The notes under the pieces were generated by a model. That model saw only the letters and a program-made list of their open reading frames with translations. It had not been told where the DNA came from and did no database searches. A DNA stretch of 5,195 nucleotides from Sporomusaceae bacterium UBA1887 (lineage in GTDB: Bacteria > Bacillota > Negativicutes > Sporomusales > DSM-15969): NCBI GenBank assembly GCA_002337925.1, contig DDHB01000055.1:1-5195 (forward strand). The letters are read 5' to 3'. This document shows positions 1-5,127 of this stretch, piece after piece. Within the stretch, counting starts at the first letter, position 1, and every line of letters starts with the position of its first letter. Position numbers and translations under genes: made by a program.

Positions 1-1
1 C

Positions 2-130
2 TACGATTATTTCGGTGACCTTCGTACAGTAGATACTCATATTAACCGGCTTCGCACCAAATTAAATCATAAAAGCGGCCTTATTCAAACCATACGGGGT
101 TATGGCTATCGCTTTGAGGCGGACAAATGA
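2..130 (+). CDS. OmpR-family response regulator, C-terminal end only
   Basis: This is the last 42 codons of a response regulator whose start lies before the window. The visible part is the end of the winged-helix DNA-binding domain. It contains the recognition-helix and wing pattern typical of OmpR/PhoB regulators: a T-V-D-T-H-I-N-R-L-R-T-K-L stretch, then Q-T-I-R-G-Y-G-Y-R-F just before the C-terminus. The receiver domain with its phosphorylated Asp is not visible. The stop codon overlaps the start of the histidine kinase gene (ATGA, 127-130), so the two are translationally coupled and are almost certainly cognate partners. Inferred role: once phosphorylated by that kinase it binds tandem direct repeats. 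A candidate site lies at 1674-1691, upstream of the secreted-protein gene. Subfamily cannot be settled from this fragment. Confidence 0.93.
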   Translation, partial: YDYFGDLRTVDTHINRLRTKLNHKSGLIQTIRGYGYRFEADK

Positions 131-1659
131 GAGTATCCATTCGCACAAGACTATTCTTAAGCCTCACTGCCCTCGTATTGTTTTTTGTCTGTCTTTCCTT
201 AATTTTGACATTATTGGGCTTAGAAAAGTTTTATATTTGGCAAAAGAAAAATATTCTCGTAGCTACCAGCCAAACCGTTGATGAAATGTATCCGGGAAAT
301 CCGGAAGAAATATCACTTGAGTTAGAACGAATCGGCAACAGGCTAGGTGCAGGCATCGTGATTTTCACTAAAGACGGCTATGTCAAATACAGCTCCTTTG
401 GCCGCATCTTTAATCAGCGTCTCATGGAGCGCTTGCCCGGTATGCTCCATCATCCTCCCAGTGCTGTTCCCCCTGATCATCCCCGCCAGGGATCGTTTCG
501 CTTGCCAAATCTTCCTTTATCGTCGCTAAGAGAGCAAGAAATCATCAGCCCCCAAACAATGCTTGAAATGCAGCAGGACCGTGATTTAAAAATTGATTTC
601 ATTGTTCTTAAGCATCAGTTAAATAATGAAGATATTTTGCTGATCAGGCAGCCGCTGGCCCCTATGTCAGAGAGTGCAGAGGCTACTGCGCATTTTATTG
701 CTTTTACCGGCTTGCTTTCCCTGCTTGCCGGCTGCATTTGGGCCTTCTTTTTTGCAAGGAAATTTACTCAGCCTGTACTGGAGCTCAATCGTCTCGCTCA
801 AAGCATGGCTCAGCTTGATTTCTCGCAGAAATATACCGTAAATCGCAGCGACGAAATTGGTGAGCTTGGCCAGAATATTAATCACTTATCGGATCAGCTC
901 GATACTGCTATAACCGATCTCAATTCCAAAAACAAGCAGCTGCTGGCAGACGTGGAAAAAGAGCGTAAGTTGGACAAAATGCGCAAAGATTTTATTTCCA
1001 GTGTTTCTCATGAATTAAAAACACCGCTCTCCCTTTTGTTGGGCTATGCAGAAGGTTTAAAAGAAAATGTCATTCACGATGAAGCAAGTAAAAATTACTA
1101 TTGTTCCGTCATTATTGATGAGGCCGAAAAGATGGATAAGCTAATTAAAGATTTATTAAATTTATCCCAAATCGAATCTGGTTTCTATCAGCTTAACCGG
1201 ACTGACTTTAATCTTTCTCTCTTGCTTGATGATATTTTGCTGAAATATCAAACGGTATTACACGACAAAGGGATCGCTCTAGAGGTTACCAAAGAAGCGG
1301 AGATCCTTATTAATGGCGATTCACTTCGAATTGAACAGATCATCCTCAATCTGCTGAACAATGCTATTGATCATACCGAATTTACCAAATCAATTAAAAT
1401 CTATATTACACCTGTAGCTGATAAGCTCCGCTTTTTTATCTATAATTCGGGAAAGCCCATACCAGAAGACAGCCAGGAAAAAATTTGGACTAGCTTTTAC
1501 AAAATCGATAAAGCCCGCACAAGAGAATATGGTGGTTATGGGCTGGGCTTATCTATCGTACGGGTGCTCCAGGAATTGCACGGCAATACCTACGGCAGTA
1601 TCAACATGGCCGGGGGTGTCGCATTCTGGTTTGATTTAACAAAAGCTGAAAATAATTAA
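127..1659 (+). CDS. Membrane sensor histidine kinase (HAMP-HisKA-HATPase)
   Basis: A complete 510-residue sensor kinase that should autophosphorylate on His and pass phosphate to the adjacent response regulator. Order of parts: TM1 about residues 9-32; an extracytoplasmic sensor region about 33-187 of no family I recognise; TM2 about 188-210; HAMP about 210-262 (P215, then D-E-I-G-E-L-G at 242-248); a coiled linker; HisKA with S-V-S-H-E-L-K-T-P, phospho-acceptor H295; and a HATPase domain. The N box is at 408-416 (L-L-N-N-A-I-D-H-T) and the G2 box at 469-478 (G-G-Y-G-L-G-L-S-I-V). The G1 box reads Y-N-S-G-K-P-I-P (439-446), with Asn440 in place of the usual Asp, a variant I associate with VanS-like Firmicute kinases. 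GAGGCGG at 116-122 precedes the ATG, which overlaps the regulator stop codon. The length is normal for the class. The signal it senses is unknown; the context suggests envelope stress. Confidence 0.95.
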   Translation: MRVSIRTRLFLSLTALVLFFVCLSLILTLLGLEKFYIWQKKNILVATSQTVDEMYPGNPEEISLELERIGNRLGAGIVIFTKDGYVKYSSFGRIFNQRLMERLPGMLHHPPSAVPPDHPRQGSFRLPNLPLSSLREQEIISPQTMLEMQQDRDLKIDFIVLKHQLNNEDILLIRQPLAPMSESAEATAHFIAFTGLLSLLAGCIWAFFFARKFTQPVLELNRLAQSMAQLDFSQKYTVNRSDEIGELGQNINHLSDQLDTAITDLNSKNKQLLADVEKERKLDKMRKDFISSVSHELKTPLSLLLGYAEGLKENVIHDEASKNYYCSVIIDEAEKMDKLIKDLLNLSQIESGFYQLNRTDFNLSLLLDDILLKYQTVLHDKGIALEVTKEAEILINGDSLRIEQIILNLLNNAIDHTEFTKSIKIYITPVADKLRFFIYNSGKPIPEDSQEKIWTSFYKIDKARTREYGGYGLGLSIVRVLQELHGNTYGSINMAGGVAFWFDLTKAENN

Positions 1660-1673
1660 TATGTTTAAATTTT

Positions 1674-1706
1674 TGTAACAAAACTGTAACAATTCTCCTG
1701 CATAAT
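1674..1706 (+). promoter_or_regulatory. Direct-repeat operator and promoter of the secreted-protein gene
   Basis: Two identical heptamers TGTAACA occur at 1674-1680 and 1685-1691, so their starts are 11 bp apart, about one helical turn. This is the geometry bound by dimers of OmpR/PhoB-type regulators. A -10-like CATAAT sits at 1701-1706. The matching -35 position (about 1678-1683) has no TTGACA and is covered by the repeats, as in activator-dependent Pho-type promoters. No terminator is visible between the kinase stop and this site, so some read-through from the kinase gene is possible. Control by the adjacent response regulator is inference from layout and repeat spacing. Confidence 0.55.
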
Positions 1707-1745
1707 AACAATCAGAACACAATATTTCTCAGGAGAGTGAAATAC

Positions 1746-2504
1746 ATGAAAACAAGAATGTCAAAAAAAGTAGTTAGTGGAATTGCAATAGGCTGCCTGC
1801 TTCTTTCCCTTGGTGGCTTAGTACTTGCAAAGGAAGCAAAGCAAACAGGCGATACAAGACAGCAAACAGCCCAGACCTGCAGACCCAATCATGGCGGTAT
1901 GGAGCAGCATTTCAACAGCAGCCTTGCTGCTCTGGTGCAAAACGGTACCATTAGTCAGCAGCAGTCTGATAAAATTGCTAATTTCTTTCGTGAAAAAAGA
2001 GCCGAACACCGTGCTAACAGAGAAGAAATGAAAAATGCCAGTCCCGACGAGAGGGCCGAAAAATTCCAGCAGTTCAAAAAAAACCATGAGCAAATGGCTA
2101 AAGAATTATCATCAGCTGCCGGCCTGACTGAAACACAGACTAAAGCTGTACTGGAGGCTCTTCGCCCGCCACAAATGCATGAAAAAATGGGAGAACGCAT
2201 GACTGGCAAACTTAGTGAATTAGTCAGCCAGGGTAGTATAACACAGGAACAATCGGATAAGCTTCTCTCCTTTTTTAAGGAAAAACACACCCAGCGCCAA
2301 GCCGAGTTTGAAAAATTAAAAGGCATGACAGAAGATGAACGTAAAGCTTATTTTGAGCAAAAACATCATGACCGCCCCGATTTGGCCGCTGAGTTAGCCG
2401 CTGCCGGTGATTTGTCTGAGGATCAGGCGAAATTAGTTGCTGATGCCCTTCGCCCTGAGCACGGCCCCAAACGTGGTCCCCATTGTGCTCCCAATCAAAA
2501 ATAA
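1746..2504 (+). CDS. Secreted two-repeat Spy/CpxP-like helical protein
   Basis: From ATG 1746 this encodes 252 residues. AGGAG at 1731-1735 lies 10 nt before that ATG. An in-frame GTG at 1737 would leave only 1 nt of spacing, so it is rejected. The N-terminus is a signal peptide: basic K-K, hydrophobic core, likely cleavage after L-V-L-A near residue 28. The mature protein is hydrophilic, Gln/Glu/Lys-rich and predicted helical. It is built of two copies of a roughly 80-residue unit (about 60-141 and 156-237) that align without gaps. Each has L-V-x-x-G-x-I-(S/T)-Q-x-Q-S-D-K near its start and ends in L-(T/S)-E-x-Q-(T/A)-K followed by A-L-R-P. The L-T-x-x-Q-like pieces recall periplasmic Spy/CpxP chaperones, but I cannot claim homology. 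Single Cys residues with nearby His flank the repeats (C45 with His nearby, and H-C at 246-247), so metal binding is possible. It lies just downstream of a two-component system and is a probable target of it. Confidence 0.88.
   Translation: MKTRMSKKVVSGIAIGCLLLSLGGLVLAKEAKQTGDTRQQTAQTCRPNHGGMEQHFNSSLAALVQNGTISQQQSDKIANFFREKRAEHRANREEMKNASPDERAEKFQQFKKNHEQMAKELSSAAGLTETQTKAVLEALRPPQMHEKMGERMTGKLSELVSQGSITQEQSDKLLSFFKEKHTQRQAEFEKLKGMTEDERKAYFEQKHHDRPDLAAELAAAGDLSEDQAKLVADALRPEHGPKRGPHCAPNQK
1923..2456 (+). repeat. Tandem protein-level duplication inside the secreted protein
   Basis: Unit 1 spans 1923-2168 and unit 2 spans 2211-2456. They have equal length (82 codons) and a constant offset of 96 codons. 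Shared anchors at that offset are L-V near the start, Q-S-D-K, F-F-(R/K)-E-K, (P/T)-(D/E)-(D/E)-E-R, K-E-L/A-E-L followed by A-A, and A-L-R-P at the end. A 14-codon linker separates the units. The DNA copies have diverged, so this is an old internal duplication rather than a recent one. Confidence 0.85.
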
Positions 2505-2505
2505 T

Positions 2506-2559
2506 ACGATAACGCAAAAACGCTTAAGCAGCAATGCTTAAGCGTTTTTGCGTTATCGT
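2506..2559. terminator. 25-bp perfect hairpin, probable bidirectional terminator
   Basis: The arms 2506-2530 and 2535-2559 are exact reverse complements over 25 bp and enclose the GNRA-type loop GCAA. Each arm consists of an outer 10 bp, a run of five A/T, and an inner 10 bp CGCTTAAGCA. The U-run needed for intrinsic termination is therefore inside the palindrome: the inner 10-bp hairpin is followed by TTTTT on either strand. It begins one base after the stop codon of the secreted-protein gene and must end that transcript. No minus-strand gene converges on it in this window. Confidence 0.9.
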
Positions 2560-2606
2560 CGCCTTATTATTTGCGAGACTCTGCAACAAATTTATATGTA
2601 TTGTGT

Positions 2607-2632
2607 ACTTTTTTGTTGTGTCTGCATAGATT
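2607..2632 (+). promoter_or_regulatory. Possible sigma-K/sigma-E-like sporulation promoter
   Basis: Upstream of the paired small genes I find no convincing TTGACA/TATAAT pair. CATAGATT at 2625-2632 fits the CATAnnnT -10 form known for late mother-cell sigma factors. An AC dinucleotide at 2607-2608 lies 16 nt upstream, close to the loose sigma-K -35. These are short, degenerate motifs and could match by chance. A weak sigma-A promoter (TTGTGT at 2601-2606) is the alternative. Confidence 0.3.
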
Positions 2633-2669
2633 GTAATAGAACCAGCAATCAGCAAAAAGGAGGAGAAAA

Positions 2670-2981
2670 GTGCATATGGGATTCTTTGATGACATATGTA
2701 ATAGACATTGGTGCGAGGAGCTAGAGTGTAGCTGCGGAATTAATGTCGTATTATTTACAGCTGACGGCTTCGCCTTCTTCGGGTTATTAGACCGTGTAGA
2801 AGATGGTATCGTTATTTTGCTTCCGGCTGCAGGGGAAAATGAGGTTTTCATATTAACTCCTGGCGGCGACATAGTTACAGAAGAGTTATCGTATATCGAT
2901 GTTTGCACGATCGTTGCATTATCGAAAAATGTAGTTGAAAACCCATTTGAGGAAGATGACTGCGAAAGAGGAGGGAAATAA
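2670..2981 (+). CDS. Small Cys-containing protein, first of a paralogous pair
   Basis: This gene encodes 103 residues of unrecognised family. The start is GTG 2670, 6 nt after a strong AAGGAGG (2657-2663); an ATG at 2676 is possible but lies 12 nt away. There is no signal peptide or membrane helix. The N-terminus carries four Cys in thirteen residues (10, 15, 20, 22), with others at 79 and 98, so metal binding or disulfide cross-linking is conceivable. The middle is beta-rich, with G-L-L-D-R-V-E-D at 38-45 followed by hydrophobic I-V-I-L-L. A similar pattern, G-x-L-x-R-V-E-D, and a later (D/N)-(V/L)-C-(T/A)-I occur in the next protein, so the two are paralogues. The G-x-L..V.D pattern faintly recalls small Sm-like barrels. 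It lies 2 nt from the next gene. A spore-coat role is guessed only from cysteines, size and the possible sporulation promoter. Confidence 0.8.
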   Translation: MHMGFFDDICNRHWCEELECSCGINVVLFTADGFAFFGLLDRVEDGIVILLPAAGENEVFILTPGGDIVTEELSYIDVCTIVALSKNVVENPFEEDDCERGGK

Positions 2982-2983
2982 AG

Positions 2984-3244
2984 GTGAGCGACGAATTAGT
3001 AAATCGCGACTTTAACTGCCGTCTTCTTCATGTTTTACGGAGATTAGAAGGCGAAGAAGGCGTAAATATCAGAACAGTAGGCCTGTTTCAATTTAATGCC
3101 GAAGGGCGCCTGGCCCGCGTAGAAGACCGGTTAGCATTGCTTACAGATGTAGCAGTATTTCCGCCCGGCTTAGACTACTCCTTCCAATTAAGTAATGTTA
3201 CAGTTAATCTGTGCGCTATTACTTCTATTGGTCAGGGCTGCTAA
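2984..3244 (+). CDS. Small protein, second of a paralogous pair
   Basis: This gene encodes 86 residues of unrecognised family. The GTG start at 2984 is 8 nt after AGGAGGG (2969-2975), which lies inside the end of the preceding gene. The 2-nt intergenic gap makes the pair one operon. After a charged N-terminal helix (R-R-L-E-G-E-E-G) the protein turns beta-rich. G-R-L-A-R-V-E-D at 41-48 and N-L-C-A-I at 75-79 match equivalent segments of the upstream protein. The N-terminal Cys cluster of that protein is missing here; Cys occurs at 12, 77 and 86, the last being the C-terminal residue. It has no signal peptide or membrane segment. The two products may form a hetero-oligomer, which is inference from shared motifs and linkage. 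A terminator follows about 90 nt after the stop. Confidence 0.8.
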   Translation: MSDELVNRDFNCRLLHVLRRLEGEEGVNIRTVGLFQFNAEGRLARVEDRLALLTDVAVFPPGLDYSFQLSNVTVNLCAITSIGQGC

Positions 3245-3336
3245 TAACAAAAGCTCCGTAATTCCTCGGAAACTTCGTACGATCCTATTCATTTATCATG
3301 CGTATAGTATACACAAGATAACATATATCCCTATTG

Positions 3337-3374
3337 CAGGAGCCTGTTGAATGATCAACGGGTTCTTGTTTTTT
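3337..3374 (+). terminator. Intrinsic terminator of the small-gene pair
   Basis: Arms 3337-3350 and 3355-3368 form a 14-bp stem with three G-U pairs around the loop ATGA. TTTTTT follows at 3369-3374. The stretch between the stop codon at 3244 and this hairpin (about 90 nt) shows only short palindromes, such as GTATAGTATAC at 3302-3312, and no gene. Confidence 0.88.
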
Positions 3375-3406
3375 ACTAACCTGCCGTTAAATAATTAAAC
3401 CTTGTA

Positions 3407-3435
3407 TTGACTGTACACTGAACAATGTCTATAAT
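3407..3435 (+). promoter_or_regulatory. Near-consensus sigma-A promoter of larA
   Basis: TTGACT (3407-3412) and a perfect TATAAT (3430-3435) are separated by exactly 17 nt. Transcription should start near 3442, giving an untranslated leader of about 250 nt before the TTG start of larA. A promoter this strong on a catabolic gene suggests the real control acts after initiation (the attenuator downstream) or through a repressor (the palindromes at 3451-3478). Confidence 0.85.
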
Positions 3436-3450
3436 AATACTCAAGCATAG

Positions 3451-3478
3451 TTGTGTGTACACAAAATACATCGATGTA
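3451..3478. promoter_or_regulatory. Two adjacent palindromes just after the larA transcription start
   Basis: TTGTGTGTACACAAAA (3451-3466) is symmetric at 14 of 16 positions about GT|AC. It is followed at once by the perfect 12-bp palindrome TACATCGATGTA (3467-3478). They would lie at about +10 to +37, a suitable roadblock position for a repressor. The core TGTACA also occurs at 3412-3417, overlapping the -35, and at 3484-3489. No cognate regulator is in the window. They could instead be weak RNA stems in the leader. Confidence 0.4.
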
Positions 3479-3490
3479 ATAAATGTACAC

Positions 3491-3613
3491 GAGACCGTTA
3501 CTTGCTCTGTTCGGTCTTAACCAAGTAGTACAGGTGCAGCGCTGCACTACACCGCGGAGATACCTCCGGTGGAAGGTCGTACTTTGCGACTTTCTGCCGG
3601 AGTTTATTTTTTT
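3491..3613 (+). ncRNA. Structured larA leader with conditional terminator (riboswitch-like)
   Basis: The 5' leader of larA can fold into several stems. Stem A pairs 3491-3497 with 3512-3518. Stem B is the 14-nt palindrome at 3534-3547. Stem C pairs 3550-3553 with 3568-3571 and 3556-3559 with 3564-3567, around loop ATAC. Stem D is the terminator at 3564-3602 with its U-tract. Stems C and D share 3564-3571, so they exclude each other: C acts as an antiterminator and D as a terminator. G-G-U-G at 3533-3536 can also pair with CACC at 3550-3553, which would break C, so a switching chain is possible. The terminated product would be about 170 nt. An ACCGCGG at 3551-3557 recalls part of the T-box, but the UGGN element and a recognisable Stem I are absent. 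Ligand or binding protein is unknown. Confidence 0.6.
3564..3613 (+). terminator. Attenuator terminator in the larA leader
   Basis: Arms 3564-3579 and 3587-3602 form a continuous 16-bp stem with three G-U pairs and a 7-nt loop (TACTTTG). The tract TTTATTTTTTT follows at 3603-3613. It is a strong intrinsic terminator located between the only visible larA promoter and the larA start 80 nt further on. I see no second promoter between 3614 and 3693. Unless the stem is prevented from forming, larA would not be transcribed. Confidence 0.88.
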
Positions 3614-3680
3614 AAAATGGATTGAAACTCTACTATTATTCATGCAGGATATGCCTGCTACCGCTTAGTATTACCTGTTA

Positions 3681-3687
3681 GGAGGGG
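3681..3687 (+). promoter_or_regulatory. Ribosome binding site fixing the TTG start of larA
   Basis: GGAGGGG ends 6 nt before TTG 3694, and no ATG or GTG in frame lies at a usable distance, so the TTG start is chosen. A small hairpin (3644-3648 with 3654-3658) lies just upstream. The leader also carries an anti-Shine-Dalgarno-like CCTCC at 3563-3567, inside the switching stems. Confidence 0.8.
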
Positions 3688-3693
3688 TTAAAA

Positions 3694-4989
3694 TTGGTAA
3701 AAGAATTTTCATTGGGGTTTGGTGATAAAGAACTGAAAGTCACCTTGCCGGAAGAACAAGTCATCAATGTAGTTGAAGGTAAGCCAGCCAATGCCATTAG
3801 CGATATTGCCGCAGCAGTAAAAGAGGCACTGGCTAATCCCATTGACTCACCGCCATTAAAAGAGGTGGTAACTCCAGGCGATACAGTTGCTATTATTGCC
3901 AGTGATATTACTCGCCAGTGGATTAAACATGATCAGTTCCTGCCGGTACTACTTGATGAATTAAACGCAGCCGGCATACCGGACAGTGCTATTAAACTGG
4001 TTGTTGCCCTTGGAGCCCATCGACACCATACTGATCAGGAAAATATATTAGTATATGGTCAGGAAACAGTCAGTCGCATTGAAATCGTACAAAGTCATGC
4101 TCCAACGGAAGAGGACTTCGTCTATGTTGGCAAAACCTCCCGTGGTGTCGACACCTACTTCAATAAGCATGTCGTTAATGCAGATAAAGTTATTTTGACG
4201 GGCGGAATTGTCTATCATCTGATGGCCGGTTTCGGCGGCGGCCGCAAGGCGGTTATGCCCGGTATATCAGGATACGCAACCATTCAAGGCAATCATAGTT
4301 TCTGCCTCCATGATGTAGTTGGGCAGGGCGTTAGTCCGCATTGTATCTCCGGTAAATTGGAAGGCAATAACATGCATGAAGACATGACAGAAATGGCCGA
4401 GTTGTTAAAACCAGCATTTCTACTAAATGTTGTTTTCAATGCAGAAGGAAAGTTCTCGCGGTTTGTAGCTGGGCATTGGTATACTGCATGGCTGGAAGGC
4501 ACCCGCACAGTTGAGCGTCTTTTCGGCGTTCCCATTACCGCGAAAGCGGATTTGGTTATTGCCTCTGCCGGTGGTTTCCCTAAAGACATTAATCTGTATC
4601 AAGGCTCTAAAACAATTGATAATGCCTTCATGGCCACAAAAGAAGATGGAGTTATTATTCTGCTTTTAGAGTGCCGTGATATTATGGAGCCGCCTGACTT
4701 CAGCAGCTGGTTCAACTACGAGTCATTATACGACCGGGAAGTTGCACTTCGCGAAGGCTTCACTGTTCCTGGTTTTATTGCTGTAAAATGCGGTCTGATG
4801 GCCAAGCAAATCCCCCATATCGTTGTAACTCTTCCCGAAAACAAAGCCTTTATTGAAAAGGCAGGGATGATCGCCGTAACGACCCTGGAAGAAGCGATGG
4901 CGATAGCCGAAGAAAAGCTGGGCCGCAAAGATTACACAATAACCGTTATGGCTCATGCTGCAAATACCGTACCCATTCTGCAAGGCTAA
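3694..4989 (+). CDS. larA: LarA-family nickel-dependent 2-hydroxyacid racemase
   Basis: This gene encodes 431 residues, close to the usual LarA length. LarA interconverts D- and L-lactate using a nickel-pincer nucleotide bound to a lysine; relatives act on other 2-hydroxyacids. Residues fit the family with a shift of about one from the L. plantarum enzyme. A-L-G-A-H-R-H-H-T at 106-113 contains the first catalytic His (H109). Y-H at 174-175 supplies the second (H175). G-G-G-R-K-A-V-M-P-G at 181-190 contains the cofactor lysine K185. G-N-H at 199-201 supplies the nickel ligand H201. D-I-T-R (71-74) and Y-Q-G-S-K (302-306) also match substrate-pocket positions. It is cytoplasmic, with no signal peptide. 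Cofactor genes larB, larC and larE are absent here and must be elsewhere for activity. It is monocistronic, behind an attenuator and before a terminator. Family assignment is firm; lactate as the substrate is not proven. Confidence 0.92.
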   Translation: MVKEFSLGFGDKELKVTLPEEQVINVVEGKPANAISDIAAAVKEALANPIDSPPLKEVVTPGDTVAIIASDITRQWIKHDQFLPVLLDELNAAGIPDSAIKLVVALGAHRHHTDQENILVYGQETVSRIEIVQSHAPTEEDFVYVGKTSRGVDTYFNKHVVNADKVILTGGIVYHLMAGFGGGRKAVMPGISGYATIQGNHSFCLHDVVGQGVSPHCISGKLEGNNMHEDMTEMAELLKPAFLLNVVFNAEGKFSRFVAGHWYTAWLEGTRTVERLFGVPITAKADLVIASAGGFPKDINLYQGSKTIDNAFMATKEDGVIILLLECRDIMEPPDFSSWFNYESLYDREVALREGFTVPGFIAVKCGLMAKQIPHIVVTLPENKAFIEKAGMIAVTTLEEAMAIAEEKLGRKDYTITVMAHAANTVPILQG

Positions 4990-4996
4990 CAAAATT

Positions 4997-5040
4997 ACGG
5001 AGTGTCCATGCTGGTTTTATCGGCTTGGACACTCCGTTTT
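4997..5040 (+). terminator. Intrinsic terminator after larA
   Basis: ACGGAGTGTCCA (4997-5008) and its exact complement (5026-5037) form a 12-bp stem. The loop can fold further (GCTGG with TCGGC), and TTTT follows to 5040. It starts 7 nt after the larA stop codon and closes a single-gene transcript. The A-rich stretch before the stem gives weak potential in the opposite direction. Confidence 0.92.
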
Positions 5041-5046
5041 CTTAGG

Positions 5047-5075
5047 TTGACCATTTACAATAACGTTGCTAAAAT
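5047..5075 (+). promoter_or_regulatory. Sigma-A promoter of the last, partial gene
   Basis: TTGACC (5047-5052) and TAAAAT (5070-5075) are separated by 17 nt. The predicted start near 5082 gives a leader of about 45 nt before the ATG at 5128. It sits directly behind the larA terminator, so the downstream gene is an independent unit. Confidence 0.75.
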
Positions 5076-5127
5076 AGTATTAATTGGAAATTGTATGACT
5101 TTAAAGTTATGGGTGTGGAGGGATAAA

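Noticed and set aside
1737..1745. GTG at 1737 as the start of the secreted protein.
   Set aside because: It is one nucleotide after AGGAG (1731-1735), too close for initiation; ATG 1746 has suitable spacing and gives a cleaner signal peptide.
1818..2517. Long open frames on the minus strand and another plus frame across the secreted-protein gene.
   Set aside because: They are shadows of the true frame: no ribosome binding sites, low-complexity or Cys/Ser/Phe-rich composition, and the real frame has a signal peptide and protein repeats.
2567..2908. A 113-codon minus-strand open frame opposite the first small gene.
   Set aside because: The plus-strand gene has a strong ribosome binding site, operon partner and paralogy; the minus frame has none of these.
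3551..3571. ACCGCGG resembling part of a T-box antiterminator.
   Set aside because: The tRNA-pairing UGGN before it is missing, no Stem I or specifier loop is recognisable, the leader is short, and larA is not an aminoacyl-tRNA or amino-acid gene.
3622..3639. TTGAAA and TATTAT after the leader terminator as a second larA promoter.
   Set aside because: The two hexamers are only 6 nt apart, and no -10 lies at 16-18 nt from the TTGAAA.
3483..3668. A 61-codon open frame overlapping the larA leader, considered as a leader peptide.
   Set aside because: No ribosome binding site precedes its ATG, the composition is not protein-like, and it runs through the terminator stem and U-tract. Attenuation by RNA structure explains the region better.
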